Shown: positions 23,167-33,330 of the stretch, piece after piece
Layout: each line of letters begins with the position of its first letter
How positions within the stretch are numbered: position 1 is the first letter of the stretch
Source: Membranipora membranacea
Lineage: Eukaryota; Bryozoa; Gymnolaemata; Cheilostomatida; Membraniporidae
Assembly (NCBI GenBank): GCA_914767715.1
Contig: OU612071.1
Coordinates: forward strand, 20,518,948-20,582,947
Direction: 5' to 3'
DNA length: 64,000 bases
The notes under the pieces: generated by a model
Seen by the model: the letters and a program-made list of their open reading frames with translations, nothing else
What the model was told of the DNA's origin: nothing
Databases searched by the model: none
Position numbers and translations under genes: made by a program

Positions 23167-24039
23167 ATGCCAGAGTTTACAAAATATACATCCCTTGTGC
23201 CTAGAGAGCTAGCTGCTGTAAATACTGTGATAAGCATGCTGATACTGACTGGTAACATCCTAGTCATAATGACATTTTGTCGGATAAAGAAGTATAATTT
23301 TCAGCAGTTTTACATGATGGCACTTATTGGAACTGATTTAGTCATGTTTGTCGCCCAAACTATCTCTACCGTAATTGCAGTCAATGGAGGAGTAGTTCTA
23401 GCCAAATATCAATGTCAGCTTCTGGGAGTTGCCACTGCAGTGTCGATAGGATCTACAACCTCTATACACACCATGATGTGTCTCGATCGGTGGCTCTCAA
23501 TATTCGCTCCTATCAAGTATCGGGCGTTTAAAGTTAGAGCAGACTCGAAAATTATTGTATGCCTTATTGTCACTTTGTGCATTGCTCCATCAGTGGTGCT
23601 GAGTTTTATACTACTAACTTTCAATCTGATTGATGTTCATTTTGAACCGTACCTTCCTAGCTGTACCTTCAGTGCAGACACTAAATATATTGTTGGAACT
23701 TCTTTATACTGTCTAATATTTATTTTGATACCTTTTATCATTCAAGCAACATCGAATGTATCTGTCCTGGTTAAGATCACAAGGTTGAGAGGTACTAACC
23801 ATTATCGAGTCTGTAAATCAGTGAAAGTTGTATCTATCAGTGTGATGGCTTACTATGTATTTTGGTCCCCATCAGCAGTTTACACGGTATGGAAGTATAT
23901 TGAACCAGGAGCACCTGCTTGGTGGTTCCAATTTCTGACCATCCAAATGGTAGCAATTAATTCAGCTATGAGTTTTCCCATTTACATTTGGACAAACCAA
24001 ATATTCAGGACTAAGTTTCTTTCTTTTTTCGATTGTTAG
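23167..24039 (+). CDS. Class A orphan GPCR, copy 4
   Basis: 290 residues, intact. It has K6, N19/T20, C105 (MMCLDRW), K128, T167 (SCTFS), H212, S225 and A228, with V241 as in copy 2. Motifs DRW, FWSP and SFPIY are present. Its upstream flank is split by a 3.5-kb insertion at 19183-22706. About 460 bp of the normal upstream sequence, including the block just before the ATG, remains attached. The downstream flank is cut off at about 24584, where sequence from inside the insertion begins. Confidence 0.93.
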   Translation: MPEFTKYTSLVPRELAAVNTVISMLILTGNILVIMTFCRIKKYNFQQFYMMALIGTDLVMFVAQTISTVIAVNGGVVLAKYQCQLLGVATAVSIGSTTSIHTMMCLDRWLSIFAPIKYRAFKVRADSKIIVCLIVTLCIAPSVVLSFILLTFNLIDVHFEPYLPSCTFSADTKYIVGTSLYCLIFILIPFIIQATSNVSVLVKITRLRGTNHYRVCKSVKVVSISVMAYYVFWSPSAVYTVWKYIEPGAPAWWFQFLTIQMVAINSAMSFPIYIWTNQIFRTKFLSFFDC

Positions 24040-24584
24040 AAATATGTTTCATCATTAGGGGTTACAACCTATGAATGCTGTGAGGGTTTGATGTGTTTTT
24101 TCTGCACTTCTTAGTTATTTGCATCTTTTAACCCAACATTTGTCTTATCTGTTTTCATCGCATCCGCTATGAGTTTGGTGTCCATTTTATAGCTAACACT
24201 TTATCTGGATAACATAAGTGCAGACAGTTTCAGAGCACGTTGTTCTCATATGCTCAATAGTATACTTTTTCAATATTTAGTCTAGAACCTTTTTTAATCA
24301 CTTTTTTACCCATCAAGCCAGAAAAGATCATTTTTAACTTTAATTTAATATATCGAGCACATACTCATCATTGAGTCAGTAAAATTTTTCAATACAATCT
24401 ACACATTATTTCTGTACTGGTTGATTCACTTATTTGATTTCTGAGGTTTTGTGGAAAGGACACCACACGTGAATGTAGTAATTATGCCTAAAACTATATT
24501 TATAAAATCCAACAGCTGTAGATTGAAGCACAGATTGCTACTGTGATTAGAAGACAGGTATGAGATGAAGATTTTCCGAAATGA

Positions 24585-26095
24585 GAAATGGGTTATGAGC
24601 GTGCGGTTATTTAAAAAAAGGGAGGCTGCTATTTAGAAGATAAGTTTTATGCTCCAAAATATCTTGCAGTCTCAAGAATTATATGGATTAGTAACTTTCA
24701 ACGTTAAATTGATCTTTGTATAGTGCCTGGAAGTCCAATTAGGTAGCTTAGGCAGTTTAATCAGAATCACATGCCTTAAAACTGAATGTTTGTTATAGAC
24801 TTCAATCCACTTCCCTTTAGAACCAGGAGTAGCTTTAGGTCGCTTCAAATTTCGCGTAGAATTTGTAATTTAAAAAACTGTTCAACCAGTAGAATTATAG
24901 TTTGAGTTATCTTTGATTATTCAAAGGTAATGCAACTCCTACTGTGTGTCTGATTTGAATTCGCAAGGTTTAATTTTATGATAACTCTTGAATACTTAAA
25001 CTTGGTGTTGGAAAATCAAGCGGTTTGTCGTATGAGGTTAAATAATTCTATTTAGTTTTGTTTTCTGAAAGTATTTTAAAAATTCCAATAATGTTAAGTT
25101 GACAAAATATAATATGGTAAAAAAATATAAGGATAGTAATTACCAAAAAAATCCTTCCTTTAGCCTTTCCTTCTGTAGTATGATATCCAAAAGGTAGTTA
25201 TAATATCCAATAGCAGTTAATATATCCAAAAACTAGTTTTAATATCCAATATATCCAAAAAGTAGTTATAATATCCAATAGCAGTTAATATAAGTAATAT
25301 AATATCCAATAGTAGTTAATGTCAAATATAAATCCTTATAAGATGTGAGTAGAAAAAAAATGATTCAAAGTATAAGGTGTACTTAAATAATTTAGCTTAT
25401 GATAAAATAATTCAAATATAGTTTGTAATACAATTCTTATAATTGTATTAAAAGTGTTCTGTGTGTGTGTGTGTGTGTGTGCTCTCTCGCTCTGTGTGTG
25501 TGTGTGTGTCTGTGTGTGTGTATCGTCCTTTTTTAGCGACAAATTTTACTCCTTTTATGCCCTCTGATTGGTTTTCCAAAGACGGCACGTGTTGCTAACA
25601 TGTCTGCAATAGCGGCACGTGTTGCTAACTGCTGTTCTATGACGTCTGTTATTGTAGCCTCATCTCTTTTGTTCTCGCTGGTTAAAAAGAAGGGGGGGGG
25701 GGTGATTACTTCCTGAAGTCCAGTATGTTCTTTATTTCAGTTTCAGATTGCACCATTGATTAGCAATATTCATTTGACTCATCTTCCTTTAGGAAACTGG
25801 AATTTCCAGTTTCCTATAGTTTTCTCTGTCTTACTAACAGCCACTATTCATTATAATCATATAGGGCTTGCTTAGTCAATTTTTAAATGTGACTGTATCA
25901 CTAGATACCATCGGCTTCAGGGTTTAAGTAATTTTCAGGTAGTTGAATTCCATGGTTTGATTTAGATTTCAAAATTTCAGCATCCTCAGATAAAATGTTC
26001 AGCGATAAACAAAGATTACGCTTATCATGACTAAGCATCGTGCTAATTGGCAACTTATTCAAGGCTTTGGTTTTTGTTAAGCTGTTCTGCCTGGA
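24585..26095. mobile_element. Insertion copy B, truncated, without the nested element
   Basis: After gene 4 the unit breaks at about 24584 and jumps to sequence equivalent to 19650 of copy A. It runs to the equivalent of about 22530, then jumps back into unit sequence equal to about 18800. The nested TTAA element is absent (single TTAA at 24757-24760). Both terminal repeats of the 3.5-kb insertion are missing. Confidence 0.75.
25189..25521. repeat. Minisatellite and GT microsatellite of insert copy B
   Basis: 25189-25323 is a shortened version of the ATCCAA-TAGTAGTTAATA minisatellite. 25458-25521 is the (GT)n microsatellite interrupted by GCTCTCTCGCTC. Confidence 0.8.
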
Positions 26096-26656
26096 CAGGA
26101 ACTTTTTTCCTTGCCTTCTCGACAGATTTTGTATCACTGTCATAGTTTGTAAAACATAAGAACTTAGTCAGTTGAGACCGTAAATTGCGATGTGTTGTTG
26201 GGGCAAAAGATTCTGGCAATTAGAACATTATATATTTTATATTTATTCTCCGCAATATGATGATAGGATATTACATCAGATGGTGATGATACACAATGAA
26301 TATGATAATAAACTTTATGAAGTCTGACCCCTCTTGGACTTCGGAGAAGTTGGCTCCTAGCCTTTTCAAAGAGTTGCTCCTGCCGATATACTGCAGAAAC
26401 TCCTCGGTTGTTCTAACAGTAACTCGAGTGGAGTTGAAAATAATATTCATGCACCACAAAGCAATTATTTTTATAATCCTCTTTTGGGTTATGAGCGTGC
26501 GGTTATTTTAAAAAGGGGAGGCTGCTATTTAGAAGATAAGTTTTATGCTTCAAAATATCTTGCAGTCTCAAGAATTATATGGATTAGTAACTTTCAACGT
26601 TAAATTGATCTTTGTATAGTGCCTGGAAGTCCAATTAGGTAGCTTAGGCAGTTTAA

Positions 26657-28067
26657 CTCATTGCCTCCTAATGACGTATATATACGCATTCATGCAGTGT
26701 GTGGTCTAATACTAATGACAGATATATACGCTCAGTCACTATGACAACCAAATGTCCAATGATAATGCAGTTTTTTCTTCAAAACTTTTATTGGATCATC
26801 TTCCTCATACTCTTATGTGATTGGGTAGAGTCTTAGAAAAGATATTTGGGGACTCACTTTGCTTTCACTTCAAAAAACAAAACTCATGTTAGGATTTCAG
26901 AAAATTTCAGTCACAAAAATATTTCAATGGCAAGCTCTAGGACTAGGATTCATGAGTCTGGTGTGCTTGATGAATGTTCAGGAGGAGCTGGCTCAGAGCT
27001 TGATGATGAAAATGAGGTGAGTAGGGTTACAAATTATGGTGAATCTGAATATCTAAATAAAATTACTTAATTATAACATGATATATGAGAAAAATGTCAT
27101 TACCTTCTATCAACTTCAATTTGTCAAAAGATAAAAATATACTTGTGCAACTAGTAAGCCTACTACTACACCAAATTTTCTGGTTCATCATATGCATTGT
27201 GTTTCACAATATAAAGCAACTTTTTCTTTTACTAGTCAAGCGACAGTGAGTGAATCAGAAGAGGATAGTCAAGTTGGTGAAGTTGATGAGATGGATAACC
27301 GATACTCTGCAACAGACGTTGATGCTGATGATTCAGATTTTGATGGTGAGTCTCCCCCCCCCCCCCAATATTGTATACAGTATAAACCACACACCTTTGT
27401 GTAACAATTATTGTATTTCACATGTTATACACAACAACATAACACGCTTTCCTGTTTTGTTGTTTCAGGCTCCTCACCACGAAAAGTTGCTATAGTTCGG
27501 GCTGGACATGGAGCTCCTGGGAGGGCGGGTCGACAAAGGAGAGCTGGTTGAGGCAGAACGGCACCTCAGGAGCAGGTTGTAATCAGTCATGTTGGTGAGA
27601 TTGACAACTCTGATGGTGACTCATACTTTTGATGTATGGTAGTCATTTTTGTTTTTACTATCAAAAACTATAATAATATTTTGATCATCAGAAGATTTTT
27701 TTTTCAATTCGATCACAATCATTTTTTGCTGTTTTTTATGTAAGTTCAGCTTTACAGCAATAAATATCATAAGATCATATGTCGCAAATCAATAACCAAC
27801 ACATCTGTGCATATAAATCCAACTCGGACACTCTATTGGGCGAACTGTACTGTGACTAAATGTCATAAAGTGAGTTTGAAAATAAAACTTCAGAAATCAC
27901 AAATGCTTTATTCCTCCCTTAGGTCAATGGGCAGTTTGTATACATGCATTGTCCAATGCATACCAAAATATAAATCCTAACAGATAAAGAGCTGGAAAAT
28001 TGAAATATTTTTACAGATTGTGGATAGCACAACTGGTTACAAAGAAATGTCTATGTAAACCTAGGCA
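26657..28067 (+). mobile_element. piggyBac-like internally deleted element, copy 2
   Basis: This is the counterpart of 19828-21162, flanked on the left by TTAA (26653-26656). Coding relics lie at 26928-27017 (MASSRTRIHESG...), about 27238-27345 (acidic) and 27469-27630 (SSPRKVAIV... and GEIDNSDGDSYF). The TGA between GRQRRAG and GRTAPQEQ is shared with copy 1. It carries about 90 extra bases near 27778-27865 where copy 1 has a short ATCT run, and a longer C run after the acidic exon. Confidence 0.5.
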
Positions 28068-28390
28068 TTTTTCAGAATCACATGCCTTAAAACTGAATGT
28101 TTGTTATAGACTTCAATCCACTTCCCTTTAGAACCAGGAGGAACTTTAGGTCGCTTCAAATTTCGCGTAGAATTTGTAATTTAATTTCATGATGACTCTT
28201 GAATACTTAAACTTGGTGTTGTTTAAAGTAGCTGATTTGGAAAATCAAGGTTAAATAATTTTTTTTAGTTTTGTTTTCTGAAAGTATTTTAAAAATTGTA
28301 ATAATGTTAAAATGTCAAAAATATAATATGTTAAAAAAATATAGAGATAGTAATTACCAAAAATCCTTCCTTTAGCCTTTTCTTCTGTAG

Positions 28391-28744
28391 TATGATATCC
28401 AAAAGGTAGTTATAATATCCAATAGCAGTTAATAAATCCAAAAACTAGTTATAATATCCAATTTTAGTAGTTAATATATCCAAAAAGTAGTTATAATATC
28501 CAATAGTAGTTAATATAAGTAATATAATATCCAATAGTAGTTAATGTCCAATATAAATCCTTATAAGATGTGAGTAGAAAAAAATGTGATTCAAGGTATA
28601 AGGTGTACTTAAATAATTTAGCTTATGATAAAATAATTCAAATATAGTTTGTAATACAATTCTTATAATTGTATTAAAAGTGTTCTGTGTGTGTGTGTGT
28701 GCTCTCTCGCTCTGTGTGTGTGTGTGTGTGTATGTGTGTGTGTA
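28391..28744. repeat. Minisatellite and GT microsatellite of insert copy C
   Basis: 28391-28553 holds the ATCCAA/TAGTTAATA minisatellite and 28686-28744 the (GT)n tract. Both are parallel to copy A with different repeat numbers. Confidence 0.8.
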
Positions 28745-29943
28745 TCGTCCTTTTTTAGTGACAAATTTTACTCCTTTTATACCCTCTGATTGGTTTTCCA
28801 AAGACGGCACGTGTTGCTAACATGTCTGCAATAGCGGCACGTGTTGCTAACTGCTGTTCTATGACGTCTGTTATTGTAGCCTCATCTCTTTTGTTCTCTC
28901 TGGTTAATAAGAAGGGGGGGGGGTGATTACTTCCTGAAGTCCAGTATGTTCTTTATTTCGGTTTCCGATTGCACCATTGATTAGCAATATTCGTTTGACT
29001 AATCTTCCCTTAGGAAACTGGAATTTCCAGTTCCCTATAGTTTTCTCCGTCTTACTAACAGCCACTATTTATTATAATCATATAGGGCTTGCTTAGTCAA
29101 TTTTCAAATGTGACTGTATCACTAGATACCATCGGCTTCAGGGTTTAAGTAATTTTCAGGTAGTTGAATTCAATGGTTTGATTTAGATATCCAAATTTCA
29201 GCATCCTCAGATAAAATGTTCGGCGATAAACAAAGATTTTGCTTATCATGACTAAGCATCGTGCTAATTGGCAACTTATTCAAGGCTTTGGTATTTGTTA
29301 AGCTGTTCTGCCGTAGTAAACTATATTAATGATGGTGCGCTGAAGTAAAATTTATACTCTATTTGTCATCAAGAAAGGATGTTATTTATACCTGCTGTGT
29401 TGAATTCTAGCTGGGTATATGAGCATTTGCGGTAACTCAAAATGGCAGTGTTTAGAGTTGTTTTCCTTTTTCTTTGCTGACAGTTCCATAACACAAAATT
29501 CATTATCACTTCTAAATAACTGTTATGCTCATTTGCATTTTGAGAGATAAGAAACAATAGCCTTATTGATTAATATACAGTTGTAATTAAAACAGCACAC
29601 ACATGCTCATATGGCACATCAAAGAGAATGTATTGAAAAATGTAAGATATTAAATCATGTTTACAATTTTTAAATAGAGATTGTGAGACAGTTTGTTCTT
29701 TCGTGCTGGGTGTGATCAAGTTTGAATAATCAAAAGGCTGTTAAAGTAAAAAGGTTATTCAAGTTCTCAACGCCATTTTATCATTTCTAACTGATTATTT
29801 CAGATTTGTTGTCTAGAAAATTTTAAAAATGTACTGAATATCAATCAAGTATATTTGAACTTTGATGAACCGGGATCTAAACTGCTAGCTCACTGCTGAA
29901 TGCTTAGATATCTACTGAATCGTAACAAAGTGCCTCAAATATC

Positions 29944-30816
29944 ATGCCAGAGTTTACAGAATATACATCTCTAGTGCCTAGAGAGCTAGCTGCTGTAAAT
30001 ACTGTGATAAGCATGCTGATACTGACTGGTAACATCCTAGTCATAATGACATTTTGTCGGATAAAGAAGTATAATTTTCAGCAGTTTTACATGATGGCAC
30101 TTATTGGAACTGATTTAGTCATGTTTGTTGCCAAAACTATCTCTACCGTAATTGCAGTCAATGGAGGTGTAGTTCTAGCCAAATATCAATGTCAGCTTCT
30201 GGGAGTTGCCACTGCAGTGTCGAGAGGATCTACAACCTCTATACACACCATGCTGTGTCTTGATCGGTGGCTCTCAATATTCACTCCTATCAAGTATCGA
30301 GCATTTAAAGTCAGAGCAGACTCGAGAATTATTGTATGCCTTATTGTCACTTTGTGCTATGCTCCGTCAGTGGTGCTGAGTTTTATACTACTAACTTTCA
30401 ATATGATTGATGTTCATTTTGAACCGTACCTTCCTAGCTGTACCTTCAGTGCAGACACTGAATATATTGTTGGAACTTCTCTATACTGTCTAATATTTAT
30501 TTTGATACCTTTTATCATTCAAACAACATCGAATGTATCTGTCCTGGTAAAGATCACAAGGTTGAGAGGTACTAACCGTTATCAAGTCTGTAAATCAGTG
30601 AAAGTTGTATCTATCACTGTGATGACTTACTATGTATTTTGGTCCCCATCAGCAGTTTACACGGTATGGAAGTATATTGAACCAGGGGCACCTGCTTGGT
30701 GGTTCCAATTTCTGACCATCCAAATGATAGCAATTGATTCAGCTATGAGTTTTCCCATTTACATTTGGACAAACCAAATATTCAGGACTAAGTTTCTTTC
30801 TTTTTTCGATTGTTAG
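29944..30816 (+). CDS. Class A orphan GPCR, copy 5 (most divergent)
   Basis: 290 residues, intact. It combines copy-4-like residues (N19/T20, T167) with copy-2-like residues (L104, T114, Y139, M154, V241). Private changes are K64, R94, E173, T194, Q214, I262 and D265. R94 is at position 3.36 (counting R108 as 3.50), inside the TM3 pocket, and D265 is in TM7 near 7.45. These are two opposite charges gained in membrane helices. The frame has no stop, so this may be a receptor with changed pocket chemistry rather than a pseudogene. It is the last array member. Confidence 0.92.
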   Translation: MPEFTEYTSLVPRELAAVNTVISMLILTGNILVIMTFCRIKKYNFQQFYMMALIGTDLVMFVAKTISTVIAVNGGVVLAKYQCQLLGVATAVSRGSTTSIHTMLCLDRWLSIFTPIKYRAFKVRADSRIIVCLIVTLCYAPSVVLSFILLTFNMIDVHFEPYLPSCTFSADTEYIVGTSLYCLIFILIPFIIQTTSNVSVLVKITRLRGTNRYQVCKSVKVVSITVMTYYVFWSPSAVYTVWKYIEPGAPAWWFQFLTIQMIAIDSAMSFPIYIWTNQIFRTKFLSFFDC

Positions 30817-31737
30817 AATAATGTTTCATCATTAGGGGTTACAACCTATGACTTCTGTGAGGGTTTGATGTTTGTTGTGTTTTTTCTGCACTTCTTAGTT
30901 ATTTGCATCTTTTAACCCAACATTTGTCTGGTCTGTTTTAATCGCATCCACTAGGAGTTTGGTGTCCATTTTATAGCTAAAACTTTATCTGGATAACATA
31001 ATTGCAGACAGTTTCAGAGCACGTTGTACTCATAAGCTCGATAGTATACTTTTTCAATATTTAGTCAAGAACCTTTTTTAATCAATTTTTTACCCATCAA
31101 GCCAGAAAACATTATTTATAACTTTAATTTTACATATCGAGCACATACTCATCATTGAGTCAGTAAAATTAAACACTACAATCTACACATTATTTTTGTA
31201 CTGGTTGTTTCACTTATTTGATTTCTGAGGTTTTGTGGAAAGGACACCACACTTGAATGTAGTAATAATGCCTAAAACTATATTTATAAAATCCAACAAC
31301 TGTAGATTGAAGCACAGATTGCTACTGTGATTAGAAGACAGGTATGAGATGAAGACTTTCCGAAATCAATATATTTTTAATATTTTGTCTTCTACATTTG
31401 TATGACTGAAAGATGAAATTCTCTATGAAATGATGAGTTATTGGTCATTATTGCTTAGAAGTTTAAATGTTGGAAATTAAATTTCCTGCTGTAGCCAGGT
31501 TTCACTGACAAAATGCCTATTCAATGTATAAACACACAATACATTTATTTTTTCGTTCATCGAATAATTTGGTGTGTGAATTCACTTCATTGGTCTAACT
31601 GGTCACCCACAAAGCTCTGTTTTAACAAGTGCCTTGAAGAGGCCCTGTCATGGATAAAAAAGCATCTGGTAATATTTGATTATTCGTTCACCGTTGGGAA
31701 GCTGCTAACCTACAGGGTTTATCAAGGTCAGCCAAAG

Positions 31738-32555
31738 TTAGATTCATTTTTCTCTGATTTCACTTCACTGCAAAATAGAACTTATAACACACCACATTGC
31801 GGAAAACTCTTATCACAGCCTATATTAGTTTTCACAATAGCAACTTATTCCTTTTAAAAAACACATATATATTTCACTGCCCAAATTAAATTTTAATTTG
31901 ACAGCTATAAAATAAGTGTATCATGATTATCCATAAACAACTAGTAAACTAGTGAAAAAAATATAAAATACATAAGTTGTCAGGTGATTGTTTGGGTGCC
32001 CATTAAAAGTGAGAGATAATTATAGGTTGATGAGACACCTTTACGGTAGCTAGCTAAACTTTTGTCAAAAGATAGTTTTGGCTTTCTTGTTAATAGCTGA
32101 TTTTAATGTGTACCTGATCTAAGAGTATTAAAGTGAGATCATAATGCACATATTACACTGCTATCCGGACATCAGCATACTAGTGCATAGCAATGAATAT
32201 CCTTATACAAAAATGTGGCCTTGCTACACTACACTACACTACACTACGAACAGATATCTCAGATGATGTTTACGTGCAGATAATGGAACTAAGCACATGT
32301 ATCCATATGTTAAAATAGGGTCCGAAGCCTCAAATATTCTAAAACAGCGAAATTCGAGAAAGCAAGCTTACTGTAATACCGATGTCATGCCTTTAATATA
32401 ATGTGTAATTATCAAGTCAATTAAAAACCTGATAAGACACAGGTGCCTTACCTGCTGTTTGGTGACCAGATTTATCAATATATTTTCATAATGCTGCTGC
32501 AATGTTCAGCTGTTCTGCTAGCATTATAAATTATCATGGTTTAACTCTCGCTCAC
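31738..32555. other. Spacer after the array
   Basis: No supported gene. A short pentanucleotide run (ACACT about five times) lies at 32226-32249. Confidence 0.45.
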
Positions 32556-32688
32556 CTGCATTCATTTTGTTAACATTCATTGTGTTAAAATCACAATTTA
32601 AGCTTAGGGCTACCGGAATGGAAACGATGACCAAACTTATCAGCACATCAGATCTCATAGTGAAGACACAATGTTGATATGAAGCCAT
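32556..32688 (-). CDS. First exon of an unknown secreted or membrane protein
   Basis: On the minus strand an ATG at 32688 opens 44 codons, ending at a strong donor (TGCAG|GTGAGC) at 32556. The peptide has a basic-hydrophobic signal-peptide shape: MRSDVLISLVIVSIPVALSL, the M being an alternative start at 32658, followed by NCDFNTMNVNKMNAG. The exon ends in phase 1. I could not find the next exon among sequence leading into the GPCR array, so the gene may be truncated or have a long intron. It lies head to head with the gene at 33331, about 640 bp apart. Confidence 0.4.
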
Positions 32689-33330
32689 TGTTTTCTTATG
32701 TGACACAAACACCACACACATGTAACAGCTTGCTATGATATTTACTTTTGCATTTTCCAACCTTATGCGAAGGCTTTTGAGTTGAAATTGTTGAGAATCA
32801 TAACTATCATATCATTAATACCACCATAAGCCATGTTTACCCGTTAAGAAAACATACCCGCAGACAATAAACAAACAGTCATGCTTAATTGAAAAACAGT
32901 CAATTAGTGAATGCAAATTAAACATAATTGGTTATAGAATAATTAAACATTCTAGTCTGCATCCTTCAAATATTTAGGTCATCAATTATTCAATGGGAAG
33001 ACAATGAATGCCTAAATGGACTCAAATTTTACTGAGAACACTTGATTATAGTTTTGGAAAATATCAGCATATCAAATCTAACGCGCTCAATCAATGTGAT
33101 GACATGTCAGTATGAATAAAACAAGCTGCATCTAATTTATGTCTTTATTCGATTCTAGCAGACATGTCATCAAATTCTTGAATTAAAGTTTGAGCCGGTT
33201 CAAATATTGAAACAATTATTTTCATGCAGTTGACTTGACAACATGCCATATAAAACCCTTTCAACACCTTGAATTACTCTTTCTTTATTGGTTTTTTAGG
33301 CATTCCTTGGCTGGCTCAAGCTTGGAGAAG

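Larger units (their letters stand above)
26322..29483. mobile_element. Insertion copy C, left-truncated, with the nested element
   Basis: It begins inside the insertion (equivalent to about 19491 of copy A) directly after a 70-bp stub of unit 5. It runs to the normal right end (TTTCTTTGCTGACAG), after which unit sequence resumes at TTCCATAACAC. It keeps the nested piggyBac-like element, so copy C is closer to copy A than to copy B in structure. Confidence 0.8.
9649..31737 (+). repeat. Tandem GPCR array, five units
   Basis: A unit beginning at the CGCAATATGATGAT block starts at about 9653, 12766, 15850, 18957 and 26251. The first three intervals are 3113, 3084 and 3107 bp. Each unit has about 680 bp upstream, one 873-bp intronless GPCR frame and about 1.5 kb downstream, with high identity throughout. 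The fourth and fifth gene copies are separated from their unit starts by inserted material (19183-22706 and about 26322-29483). The unit after gene 4 is rearranged. The last unit ends at about 31737, where similarity stops abruptly. The spread is by unequal exchange of genomic DNA, because flanks and genes are copied together. Confidence 0.9.

Noticed and set aside
31513-31857. 114-codon open frame after GPCR copy 5
   Set aside because: Its second half runs across the edge of the array at 31737 into unrelated sequence, and its first half is shared non-genic unit sequence.
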